Source: Flavobacterium piscinae
GTDB lineage: Bacteria; Bacteroidota; Bacteroidia; Flavobacteriales; Flavobacteriaceae
NCBI RefSeq assembly: GCF_004122145.1
Contig: NZ_SBKQ01000004.1
Coordinates: 124,001-188,000, forward strand
Length of the DNA stretch: 64,000 nt
Reading direction: 5' to 3'
Shown: one piece after another, positions 14,847 to 22,668 of the stretch
How the letters are laid out: each line of letters opens with the position of its first letter
How positions within the stretch are numbered: position 1 is the stretch's first letter
The notes under the pieces: model-generated
Databases searched by the model: none
Told to the model about the DNA's origin: nothing
What the model saw: only the letters and a program-made list of their open reading frames with translations
Position numbers and translations under genes: made by a program

Positions 14847-16195
14847 TATTTAATTTCTTTTAAAAGTTTGTCGGCTTTGATAAAAAAACTTTCTTTTTTC
14901 TTGGTATCACCTAACCCATGGTATGCTTCTCCTAATTGAATATAAAAATTAGCTTCTAAGGATTTATTATCAACAATATAATCTATTCCGGATTCTAATT
15001 GATCTTTTGCTTTTTTAAAGTTTTTCAGTTGGTTATTTGCTAAACCGGCATAATAATAGAAATCCGGTTGTAACGGATACAATTCAAGATTTTCTTCTGC
15101 TTGTTTAACCAACACTTGGAATTGATTGTTTTGTGCGTACGCGTTAAAAAGCAAAAGTGTATTCTCCAAATCATCCGGATTGGATTTAGCATATATTTCA
15201 TAATATTTCACAGCATTCACCCAATCGCTTTTTTGTTGATAGAATTTCCCAACTTCTTTGGCCACTTTTACTTCTCGATCATCCTGAAAATAAGCAATCG
15301 CCGTTTCCAACTCTTTGGAAAATGAAGGGTTATTTTTAGTAAAAATTAAAAACTCATTAAAAACGCGGTGTTTTATTTTCCGATCAATTTTAGGGCTTTT
15401 TAAAATTTTATGCATCGCCAAAGCAGCATTATTTCCGTCATTCTTATCAATATTGAATTTGAACAAGCTGACTTGTGCCCAATCAGAATTCGGAATTTCC
15501 TTTTCTAACATTTTAGCAATTTCCAACGCTTTATCTTCTTGATTATTTTCTGAATATAAATAAATCAACGCCACATAATTATCTTCCACTTTAGGATTGT
15601 TCTTGATGGCTTGCAAGAGTTTTTCGGTTTCCTGTCCTTGGTAACGAGTAGTTGTTTTTATTTGACTGCGGAATTGCTCTCTCATTTCCGTTTTACCTAC
15701 CGTTTCTGTCAATTCATCAATTAACTTAAGGGCTTCGTCATATTGTTGTGTAAACATATACAAGGAAACCAAATCTTCTTTGTATTCTTTTTTGAATTCA
15801 ATGAGCTTTTTCATGATGACAATCGCGTTTAAATAATCGCGAGTGGCATAGGAAACGTCATATAAGCCTACCCAGTACCAACGGTTATTTGGGTCCAATT
15901 GGGTCGCTTTTTCAAAACTGTCGTTGGCGTTTTTGTAGTCTTTTTGATAAAGGTAATTTTTACCTAATTCAAAATGGACAACTGAATTATTGGGCTCTAA
16001 GGATAAACATTTTTGTAACGCGGTTATGGCTTTATCGTAATTTTCAATCCCTTTCTCTCGCAAAGACTCGTAAAAAGCCACTTGAAACTCGCTTGTTTCC
16101 AATGCAATATCTTCCGGTTCTTCTTGGGAGAAAACGGTTATGAATTGGAAAAGCATTCCAAAGAAGATGAAAGTATATAATTTGTTTTTTATCAT
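14846..16195 (-). CDS. TPR-repeat envelope protein
   Basis: This 449-residue protein has an N-terminal signal peptide (MIKNKLYTFIFFGMLFQFITVFSQ) and then TPR motifs almost throughout, for example ITALQKCLSLEPNNSVVHFELG, ANDSFEKATQLDPNNRWYWVGL, VKYYEIYAKSNPDDLENTLLL and AKDQLESGIDYIV. It probably acts as a periplasmic protein-binding scaffold. It is the first gene of the operon with the DUF4292 lipoprotein and the EnvC-like protein. I recall the same order in other Flavobacteria, downstream of a nucleotidyltransferase and dut as here. Confidence 0.85.
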   Translation of the reverse strand: MIKNKLYTFIFFGMLFQFITVFSQEEPEDIALETSEFQVAFYESLREKGIENYDKAITALQKCLSLEPNNSVVHFELGKNYLYQKDYKNANDSFEKATQLDPNNRWYWVGLYDVSYATRDYLNAIVIMKKLIEFKKEYKEDLVSLYMFTQQYDEALKLIDELTETVGKTEMREQFRSQIKTTTRYQGQETEKLLQAIKNNPKVEDNYVALIYLYSENNQEDKALEIAKMLEKEIPNSDWAQVSLFKFNIDKNDGNNAALAMHKILKSPKIDRKIKHRVFNEFLIFTKNNPSFSKELETAIAYFQDDREVKVAKEVGKFYQQKSDWVNAVKYYEIYAKSNPDDLENTLLLFNAYAQNNQFQVLVKQAEENLELYPLQPDFYYYAGLANNQLKNFKKAKDQLESGIDYIVDNKSLEANFYIQLGEAYHGLGDTKKKESFFIKADKLLKEIK

Positions 16196-16247
16196 TTTAC
16201 TTCACCCCAACCCTTCTTTAGTGAGGGGAGAGAGCATTTTCTTTGTT

Positions 16248-17258
16248 TTATTCTAAAACGGAATAATCTCCGATACTAATACTTGTAAACTTTCCATCAA
16301 ACGAAGCGTGATTTCCTATCATAGCATTATCTAAAACAGCATTTTTTATGTGTGCATGGGTTTGAACCAAACTGTTTTTGACGGCTGAATCAATCACATG
16401 ACATCCTTTTCCAAGTGATACATTAGGTCCAACGGTTGCATTAATTAAAATTACATCTTCTCCAATATAACAAGGCGGAATAATGGTTGCGTTGTCTAAT
16501 TTTACTGTTTTAGAAATCAATTCTTCTCCGTCTTGATGTAAAAACCCTAACATTCTGGTATTGGTTTCAACGGTTACGTTTTTGTTTCCGCAGTCCATCC
16601 ATTCGTCTACTTTACCGGGAACAAATTTCATGCCTTTTGCCATCATTTGTTTGATTCCATCATTAATTTGGTATTCGCCACCATGAATGATGTTATTGTC
16701 CAGCACCGCTTGTAACTCATTTTTTAAAACGGCAACATCTTTGAAATAGTATATTCCAATGACTGCTAAATCGGATACAAAGTCTTTTGGTTTTTCTACC
16801 AATTCGATGATTTCACCATTGGCATTCAAATTTACCACACCAAACGCTTCCGGTTGATCGACTTGTTTTACCCAAATTACACTATCCGCTGATGTATCCA
16901 AATCAAAATCGGCACGAATTAACGTATCGGCATAAGCAATAACTGCCGGTCCGCTCAATGAATCTTTGGCACACATGATGGCATGACCGGTTCCCAGAGC
17001 TTCATTTTGGTAATAGATTGTACCTTTTGCTCCTAATTTTTGAGCTATGGCAATTAATTCTTCTTCCACTTTTTTGCCAAAACTTTCGTGAATGATAAAG
17101 GCGACTTCGTCGATGGGTTGGTTTAAAACACCGGCAATGTCTTCTACCAAACGGTGCACGATTGGTTTTCCTGCAACGGGAATTAAGGGTTTTGGTACTG
17201 TTAAGGTATGAGGTCGTAATCGGGAGCCGCGTCCGGCCATGGGTACTATTATTTTCAT
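16248..17258 (-). CDS. Sugar nucleotidyltransferase (NTP-transferase plus left-handed beta-helix tail)
   Basis: The protein has 336 residues. The N-terminal pyrophosphorylase motif MKIIVPMAGRGSRLRPHTLTVPKPLIPVAGKPI (1-33) includes the G-x-GxRLxP-x-T---PK signature that binds NTP. YQNEALGTGHAIMCAKDSL, VIAYADTLI and VEKPKDF follow. The C-terminal 90 residues show hexapeptide-type repeats (VILINATVGPNVSLGKGCHVIDSAVKNSLVQTHAHIKNAVLDNAMIGNHASF). Family members make dTDP-glucose, UDP-sugars or GDP-mannose; the exact sugar cannot be read from sequence. It is probably cytosolic and feeds glycan synthesis. Confidence 0.88.
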   Translation of the reverse strand: MKIIVPMAGRGSRLRPHTLTVPKPLIPVAGKPIVHRLVEDIAGVLNQPIDEVAFIIHESFGKKVEEELIAIAQKLGAKGTIYYQNEALGTGHAIMCAKDSLSGPAVIAYADTLIRADFDLDTSADSVIWVKQVDQPEAFGVVNLNANGEIIELVEKPKDFVSDLAVIGIYYFKDVAVLKNELQAVLDNNIIHGGEYQINDGIKQMMAKGMKFVPGKVDEWMDCGNKNVTVETNTRMLGFLHQDGEELISKTVKLDNATIIPPCYIGEDVILINATVGPNVSLGKGCHVIDSAVKNSLVQTHAHIKNAVLDNAMIGNHASFDGKFTSISIGDYSVLE

Positions 17259-17324
17259 ATAAAAATTCTTAATTCGTTATTCAAAATTCGTTGTTCAAAA
17301 TTAAAAAATCCTGAACTGATTTAT

Positions 17325-17687
17325 TTATAATTTATTCTTTTTTGATGTTTCTATACTTTTTACAAAAATTGAAACCAATTGATTATTTTCATTAATAACT
17401 TCCATCAATTCCATTTGATCGTTAACATATAATTTTGCTTTTGAAATAATTTTTAAACATGCCAGTGTTTCTCTTAATTCTTTTAAAACGATTGACATTT
17501 TATGAATAAAATCATTTTTAGATTCAGCACTTTGAGCTTCACTGTAATTTAAAGCAGGTGATGATCCTGAACGAATAATTTGTCCGCACAAATGATTTCC
17601 TGCTTTTGAATTTTTAATTGAATCGGATATGTTAATAATTTGTACTGCAAAATCAATTAATCGCTCGTTTAAATCAAATTTTTTCAT
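17325..17687 (-). CDS. Four-helix-bundle protein (S23/IVS-encoded type)
   Basis: This 120-residue all-helical protein contains the family hallmark QIIRSGSSPALNYSEAQSAESKNDFIHKMSIVLKELRET. Relatives are encoded in intervening sequences of 23S rRNA genes or free in Bacteroidetes genomes, and are distant relatives of the Avd accessory protein of diversity-generating retroelements. No biochemical role is known for the free form. It interrupts the usual nucleotidyltransferase-dut neighbourhood. Degenerate TTCGTTATTCAAAA-like repeats lie on both sides (17265-17305 and 17716-17760), consistent with insertion as a cassette. Confidence 0.88.
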   Translation of the reverse strand: MKKFDLNERLIDFAVQIINISDSIKNSKAGNHLCGQIIRSGSSPALNYSEAQSAESKNDFIHKMSIVLKELRETLACLKIISKAKLYVNDQMELMEVINENNQLVSIFVKSIETSKKNKL

Positions 17688-17761
17688 GGCGTTTACGTTT
17701 AAATTTTTATTGTTGTAAATATATAATGTTGAATGATGATTAACGAATGTTGAATATTGAA

Positions 17762-18196
17762 CTATTTCACGCCTGTACTCCCAAAACCCCCTTCACCACG
17801 CGATGTTTCAGATAATTCATTCACTTCTATCCATTCGGCTCGTTCGTGTTTGGCAATAATGAGTTGTGCGATTCGTTCGCCATTTTCGATGATAAAATCT
17901 TCTGCGGATAAATTTACTAAAATAACCCCGATTTCCCCACGATAATCGGCATCAACTGTACCGGGTGAATTTAACACGGTGATTCCTTTTTTGGCGGCCA
18001 ATCCGCTACGTGGTCGAACTTGAGCTTCAAAACCAATTGGTAATTCAATAAACAAGCCTGTTTTAACAATGGTTCGTTCTAATGATTTTAAGGTAATTGG
18101 TTCGGACAAATTGGCTCGTAAATCCATTCCGGCAGAAGCAATGGTTTCATAGTTTGGCAATGGATGTTGCGATTTATTGATGATTTTGATGTTCAT
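17762..18196 (-). CDS. dut: Deoxyuridine 5'-triphosphate nucleotidohydrolase (dUTPase)
   Basis: This 144-residue trimeric dUTPase hydrolyses dUTP to dUMP and pyrophosphate, keeping uracil out of DNA and supplying dTMP synthesis. All five motifs are present in order: SAGMDLRA (21-28), [11 protein letters not shown] (61-71), [14 protein letters not shown] (79-92, with the catalytic Asp83), GERIAQLI (106-113) and the C-terminal GEGGFGSTG (134-142). It starts one base after the stop of the upstream flippase gene, so both are in one transcript. Length is standard. Confidence 0.97.
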   Translation of the reverse strand: MNIKIINKSQHPLPNYETIASAGMDLRANLSEPITLKSLERTIVKTGLFIELPIGFEAQVRPRSGLAAKKGITVLNSPGTVDADYRGEIGVILVNLSAEDFIIENGERIAQLIIAKHERAEWIEVNELSETSRGEGGFGSTGVK

Positions 18197-18197
18197 T

Positions 18198-19652
18198 TTA
18201 AGATGACTTTTTTAAAATTCGTAAGAGTGTATTTTTTTCATTTCGATACACAAAATAAATAAAAATGAGGATGAATCCAATGCCTACAAAATAGTTTTCT
18301 CTAAAACCGTAAAAATAGACAAAAGAGAACAGGATGGAAAGTCCGAGATAACGGCCAATTTTACTTTTATCATAAGGTATTGGGTAATGCCGTTTTCCAA
18401 GATAATACGAAATCGCCATCATGCTTCCATACGCCGCAATGGTAGCAATTGCAGAACCCATATAGCTTAATTTTTCAATTAATAAAAAGTTAACTATTAA
18501 TGTAATAATGGCTCCAACAATTGAAATATAAGCTCCCATTTTAGTTCGGTCGGTTAACTTATACCATACCGAAAGATTCGTGTAAATTCCTAAAAAGAAG
18601 TTAGCCAATACAATTAAAGGCACCACTTTCATGGCCGACCAATAGGTTTCATTCGGTATTAAAAATAATTTTAAAATATCGGCCAATACAATGACAGACA
18701 ATGAAATTAACGACCCGAAAATCACAAAATATTTGGTTACATCAGCATAGGTTTGCGGAGCATTTTCGTTATTGGCATAGCTAAAGAAAAACGGTTCAAT
18801 GCCTAACGTATAGGCTGTTCTGAACAAAACCATGAACAAACCGATTTTGTAACAGGCGGAATAAGCTCCGATTTCTGATTTACTCACATTGAGCCAATCC
18901 AATAAAATTTTATCAAAATGCTCATTGATGGCAAATGCGAGTCCGGCAATCAAAATAGGGAAACCGTAACGAAGCATTTTTTTCCACAATTGTGCATCAA
19001 AATGCCATTGAATGTGAAAATAATTAGGCGAAAGAACAATTAATGTGAGTAAACTAGCGAATATCATCGCCACAAATATGTACCCAATTTGAAAGTTTTC
19101 TACGTATAAACTTCCTAAAAAACTATCCGGATGAGTTGCTGCAATTTTGGGTAAATACAACAAAAAGAAAACATTTAAACTTAAGTTGATTGCGACATTT
19201 CCAATTTTTATTATCGCATAAATAATCGAACGTTGGTAGGCTCTTAATTTTGAAAAGGGTATAATTACCAAAGCATCTAATACTAAAATCCAAATGGTAT
19301 AGGTGATATATTCGACCTCAATACCTGAAAGATTGGCTATCGTATTTCGGAATAAAAGCGAACCAATGAGGAACACAATGGTTGTCCAAAAAACAGAAAT
19401 GGTTGATGTGCCGATGACGGCTCTTTTATCGTCATGCGAATTGTAAAACCGGAAAAAAGAAGTTTCCATTCCGTAAGCCAACATCACATTAAACAAGACC
19501 AGCCATGAAAAAATAATGGATACATCACCGTAATCGCCGGGGTTCAGGATATCCGTGTAAAGCGGAACTAATAAAAAACTCAGCATTCTGGGTAGCACAG
19601 TGGCCAGTCCATAAATAGCGGTTTGTTTAAAAAGTGATTTGTAAAGTCCCAA
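18198..19652 (-). CDS. Polysaccharide flippase (MVF/Wzx-like)
   Basis: The protein has 484 residues with about 12-14 membrane helices. It begins [33 protein letters not shown]. This is the Wzx/MATE-like (PF01943/PF14667) family that flips lipid-linked sugars across the inner membrane. The start is taken as the TTG at 19652. An upstream TTG at 19685 is in frame but lies inside an exact TAATTTTG promoter element, so those codons are probably untranslated. It heads the dut transcript. It is unrelated in sequence to the flippase at 59023. Confidence 0.82.
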   Translation of the reverse strand: MGLYKSLFKQTAIYGLATVLPRMLSFLLVPLYTDILNPGDYGDVSIIFSWLVLFNVMLAYGMETSFFRFYNSHDDKRAVIGTSTISVFWTTIVFLIGSLLFRNTIANLSGIEVEYITYTIWILVLDALVIIPFSKLRAYQRSIIYAIIKIGNVAINLSLNVFFLLYLPKIAATHPDSFLGSLYVENFQIGYIFVAMIFASLLTLIVLSPNYFHIQWHFDAQLWKKMLRYGFPILIAGLAFAINEHFDKILLDWLNVSKSEIGAYSACYKIGLFMVLFRTAYTLGIEPFFFSYANNENAPQTYADVTKYFVIFGSLISLSVIVLADILKLFLIPNETYWSAMKVVPLIVLANFFLGIYTNLSVWYKLTDRTKMGAYISIVGAIITLIVNFLLIEKLSYMGSAIATIAAYGSMMAISYYLGKRHYPIPYDKSKIGRYLGLSILFSFVYFYGFRENYFVGIGFILIFIYFVYRNEKNTLLRILKKSS

Positions 19653-19682
19653 AGTGGCTGTTGAATTTATTTTGCAATCAAG

Positions 19683-19690
19683 CAAAATTA
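19683..19690 (-). promoter_or_regulatory. TAnnTTTG -7 element (TAATTTTG) of the flippase-dut transcript
   Basis: The minus strand reads TAATTTTG from 19690 to 19683, an exact match to the Bacteroidetes -7 element. Transcription would begin a few bases downstream, leaving a leader of about 25 bases before the TTG at 19652. It overlaps the end of the upstream lipoprotein gene region (stop at 19692). Confidence 0.55.
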
Positions 19691-19691
19691 A

Positions 19692-20111
19692 CTATTTATT
19701 TGATTTTTCGGGCACGTTAGTGAATTTGTAGTGTTTTATTTTGCCTTTTTGAATGAATTCTAAAACAGCTTCGGTGGAATTTAATTGAAATCGTTGTTTT
19801 GGTGGAATAGGTGGTTGGTTTCCGTATTCGTTTTCGGGATTGACGTCTAAAATCAAATCCGGTTTGATGAAAACAGCTTCTGCTTTTTGACGTGAAATCA
19901 TTTTAATTGCAGCTGTTTGGTTTCTGAAATAGAGTTTTTTAAGTTTGATATCTTCTGGAAGGGGTTGTTGAAATTCAATCAGAAAATGAGTTTGATTGCC
20001 TTCAACTTTATAAAAATAATCAGCAATTGGATTGGGAAATTGGGTTTGGAGGGTTTCTTTAGAAGCACAACCCACCAAAATTAATACAACTATAATTGAA
20101 TAACTTTTCAT
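19692..20111 (-). CDS. Hypothetical lipoprotein
   Basis: This 139-residue protein starts at the ATG at 20111, which shares one base with the stop of the GNAT gene (TGATG). A GTG one codon earlier is possible. A lipobox (LILVGCASK) indicates a lipid-anchored protein. The mature part has regular strands (HFLIEFQQPLPEDIKLKKLYF, AVFIKPDLILDV) and a proline-rich GNQPPIPPKQRF. I recognise no named family, though similar small lipoproteins follow GNAT genes in Flavobacteria. It is translationally coupled to the acetyltransferase. Confidence 0.72.
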   Translation of the reverse strand: MKSYSIIVVLILVGCASKETLQTQFPNPIADYFYKVEGNQTHFLIEFQQPLPEDIKLKKLYFRNQTAAIKMISRQKAEAVFIKPDLILDVNPENEYGNQPPIPPKQRFQLNSTEAVLEFIQKGKIKHYKFTNVPEKSNK

Positions 20112-20542
20112 CACTTCTCCTTCAAAAACTTCACAAAATGAAACCCTTTCGGCACAAAACCGTGGTTAAAATAAAATTTATGAGCCGGGAAATTGTTCGT
20201 ATACGCATCCAACGCAACCACTTTACAGCCTAAATCAATCGCTTTTTGATTCAAATATTCTGTTAGTAATTTACCAACTCCTTTAGAACGATGATTGGGA
20301 TGAACTATTACATTGTCCAATTCTAAATATTTCCCGCACCACAATTTGGTTCCCACCCAAAAACCGGAAAGTCCAACTGCTATTTCATTTTCGAAAGCAA
20401 CTACTTGTTTGTAGTTGTTGGTTAACATTTCGTCTAACAAATCACCATAAAATTGTTCTGTAAATTCAGGATACAATTGCTGAATTAAAGGCAATTGTTG
20501 AAGCATTTCAGCCTTGGTTGTGCGTTCTTTTAGTTGAATCAT
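20111..20542 (-). CDS. GNAT-family N-acetyltransferase
   Basis: This 143-residue protein has the GNAT fold. The acetyl-CoA pyrophosphate-binding loop is VIVHPNHRSKGVGKLLTEYL (motif A, Q/RxxGxG/A with RSKGVG), followed by ALDAYTNNFPAHKFYFNHGF (motif B). Substrate is unknown; such single-domain proteins acetylate antibiotics, amines or protein N-termini. It is the first gene of a two-gene unit with the lipoprotein. Confidence 0.9.
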   Translation of the reverse strand: MIQLKERTTKAEMLQQLPLIQQLYPEFTEQFYGDLLDEMLTNNYKQVVAFENEIAVGLSGFWVGTKLWCGKYLELDNVIVHPNHRSKGVGKLLTEYLNQKAIDLGCKVVALDAYTNNFPAHKFYFNHGFVPKGFHFVKFLKEK

Positions 20543-20609
20543 TTTAATAGGTACAAAACTAGTTTGCCAAAGATAAAAAAGTCATTTATTTATTTGACTA
20601 TCTATCCAT

Positions 20610-21578
20610 TTACTTCTTCACAAACCTACCATAATACTCGCCTTCCAAACCATCTACTTTTAAAAAATAAGCTCCGGCCTCCAGTTTTGAAACATCAATT
20701 TGGCTGGTCGTTGAAAAACTAAAATACACTTTTTGACCCAATGTATTAAAAACTGTAACCGATGAAATAATACTGTTTTCTAAATTGATGTTTAGAACAT
20801 CGTTTACAGGGTTTGGGTAAATCGTAATTTGATTTTTTGTAAATTCTTCGCTACTTAAATTGCAATTACTATTTACCGAAATAGTTTGCGGACTACCACA
20901 ATCCTCTAAAAAGCTTTGAACGCTGGCAATTTCGCTTTCATCAGCACAAATGGTGGTTAGGTTAGGGTTGCCTGTTTTCCAGCAGTCGTTAAAATTTACA
21001 TTACTAAAATCTTGATTGATGCCGTTTTTTATAGTTAAAGAAGTAAGATTGTTATTGCTACAATATAATCGTGTTAATTGTGGATTGTTACTAAAATCTA
21101 ATGATGAAATTTGGTTTTGAGTACAGTAAACATCGTTTAAATTTGGTAAAGACTGAGTATTTAATGATGAAAAATTGTTTGACATTAAATTAATTCCAAC
21201 TAAAGCAGTTAAACCAGTTAAATCTAAATCTGATAAATTATTGTTATTACATCTAAATTGAGTTAAACTCGTTAAATTAGATAAATTTATTGATGTTAAC
21301 GAATTATTGTGAACATAAAGATATTCTAAACTTGTAAAATATTCAATTCCTTCTATATTTGAAATACTTGAGTTAAATAAAAATAGATAGGTCACTTGCA
21401 ATGCTTCGCTCTCTTCAATCTCACCATTGTTATTAGTATCAATTTTAGTCCATCCTGCAATTTGGTTATTAATATCCGCTTGCAATAATTTATTTTTAAA
21501 ATTTTGATCAGGAAAATTTATGACCTGAGCATTTAAGCCAAAAGAAAAAAGGAATAATAATAAAACAAAATACTTCAT
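20610..21578 (-). CDS. Secreted leucine-rich-repeat protein with T9SS sorting domain (copy 1)
   Basis: The protein has 322 residues: a signal peptide (1-18, MKYFVLLLFLFSFGLNAQ) and an EF-hand-like loop DTNNNGEIEESE (47-58) with the canonical Ca-ligand spacing. Then come six to seven irregular LRRs of the LxxLxCxxNxLxxLxL type (LTSLTQFRCNNNNLSDLDL and so on). The type A T9SS sorting domain closes it (IYPNPVNDVLNINLE to YFLKVDGLEGEYYGRFVKK). It is exported by type IX secretion and is probably attached to the cell surface. It is a tandem duplicate of the gene at 21639; the sorting domains differ at only a few residues. Ligand unknown. Confidence 0.92.
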   Translation of the reverse strand: MKYFVLLLFLFSFGLNAQVINFPDQNFKNKLLQADINNQIAGWTKIDTNNNGEIEESEALQVTYLFLFNSSISNIEGIEYFTSLEYLYVHNNSLTSINLSNLTSLTQFRCNNNNLSDLDLTGLTALVGINLMSNNFSSLNTQSLPNLNDVYCTQNQISSLDFSNNPQLTRLYCSNNNLTSLTIKNGINQDFSNVNFNDCWKTGNPNLTTICADESEIASVQSFLEDCGSPQTISVNSNCNLSSEEFTKNQITIYPNPVNDVLNINLENSIISSVTVFNTLGQKVYFSFSTTSQIDVSKLEAGAYFLKVDGLEGEYYGRFVKK

Positions 21579-21638
21579 AGCTTTTATGTTACTTCAAATA
21601 TAAAGTAAATATTGTTTTGTTTTTGAGTGCGTTCTATT

Positions 21639-22664
21639 TTACTTCTTCACAAACCTACCATAATACTCACCTTCCAAACCATCTACTTTTAAAAAATAAA
21701 CTCCGGCCTCCAGTTTTGAAACATCTATTTGGCTGGTCGTTGAATAACTAAAATATACTTTTTGACCCAATGTATTAAAAACTGTAACCGATGAAATGAT
21801 ACTGTTTTCTAAATTGATGTTTAGCACATCGTTAACAGGGTTTGGGTAAATTGCAATTTGGTTTTTTGTAAAATCTTGGCTAGTTAAATTACAGTTGCTG
21901 TTTACTGAAATAGTTTGCTGACTTCCACAACCGTCTAAAAAACTTTGAACACTAGCTAGCTCGCTTTCATCGGCACAAATGGTGGTTAGGTTGGGGTTGC
22001 CTGTTTTCCAGCAGTCGTTGTTTGTTGTTAAATTAAAATCTTGATTAATCCCGTTTTTTATAGTTAAAGAAGTAAGATTATTATTACGGCAATGTAGTTT
22101 TGTTAATAATGGATTACTACTGAAATCTAAAGATGACAGTTGATTATTAAAACAATAAACTTCCTTGAGAAATGGTTTTGATGTTGCATCAAAAAATGAA
22201 ATATTGTTGTTACTTAATGCAATTCCTTCCAAAGCAATCAATCCATTTAAGTTTATCGAATTAAAATTATTATTTGAAATATTTATCCCTGCCAGATTAT
22301 TTAACCCTGAAAAATCAATTGAAGATAAGTTATTGTTATCGCATCTAAATTGAATTAAATTAGTTAAAGTTGATAAATCTATATTAGTAATTGAATTCAC
22401 ATTAACAAATAAATATTGCAAATTTGTAAAATATTCGATACCCGTTAAATCACTAATATTTGAAACCGCTACAAACAAGTAGTTAACCATCAACGCTTCA
22501 CTGATTTCAATTTCTCCATTCGCATTGGTGTCAATAATAGCACCCGCAGCTGTTTGATTGGTAGTGTTTGCTTGAAGCAACTTATTCTTGAAATTTTGGT
22601 CCGGAATGTTGATTATTTGGGCATTTGAAACAACACAAATAAAAAATATAATTATGCTTTTCAT
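21639..22664 (-). CDS. Secreted leucine-rich-repeat protein with T9SS sorting domain (copy 2)
   Basis: This 341-residue paralogue has the same architecture as its downstream neighbour: signal peptide, EF-hand-like DTNANGEIEISE, LRRs, a Cys-containing block CWKTGNPNLTTICADESELASV and the T9SS tail. It carries one more repeat than the copy at 20610, which accounts for most of the length difference. The middle repeats are diverged while both ends are almost identical, pointing to recent duplication or gene conversion. It starts five bases after the stop of the 1553-residue protein, so all three are one operon. Confidence 0.92.
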   Translation of the reverse strand: MKSIIIFFICVVSNAQIINIPDQNFKNKLLQANTTNQTAAGAIIDTNANGEIEISEALMVNYLFVAVSNISDLTGIEYFTNLQYLFVNVNSITNIDLSTLTNLIQFRCDNNNLSSIDFSGLNNLAGINISNNNFNSINLNGLIALEGIALSNNNISFFDATSKPFLKEVYCFNNQLSSLDFSSNPLLTKLHCRNNNLTSLTIKNGINQDFNLTTNNDCWKTGNPNLTTICADESELASVQSFLDGCGSQQTISVNSNCNLTSQDFTKNQIAIYPNPVNDVLNINLENSIISSVTVFNTLGQKVYFSYSTTSQIDVSKLEAGVYFLKVDGLEGEYYGRFVKK

Positions 22665-22668
22665 AAGC

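Noticed and set aside
20534..20722. 62-codon plus-strand frame over the end of the LRR gene
   Set aside because: Antisense to the conserved T9SS sorting-domain code and spacer; no support.
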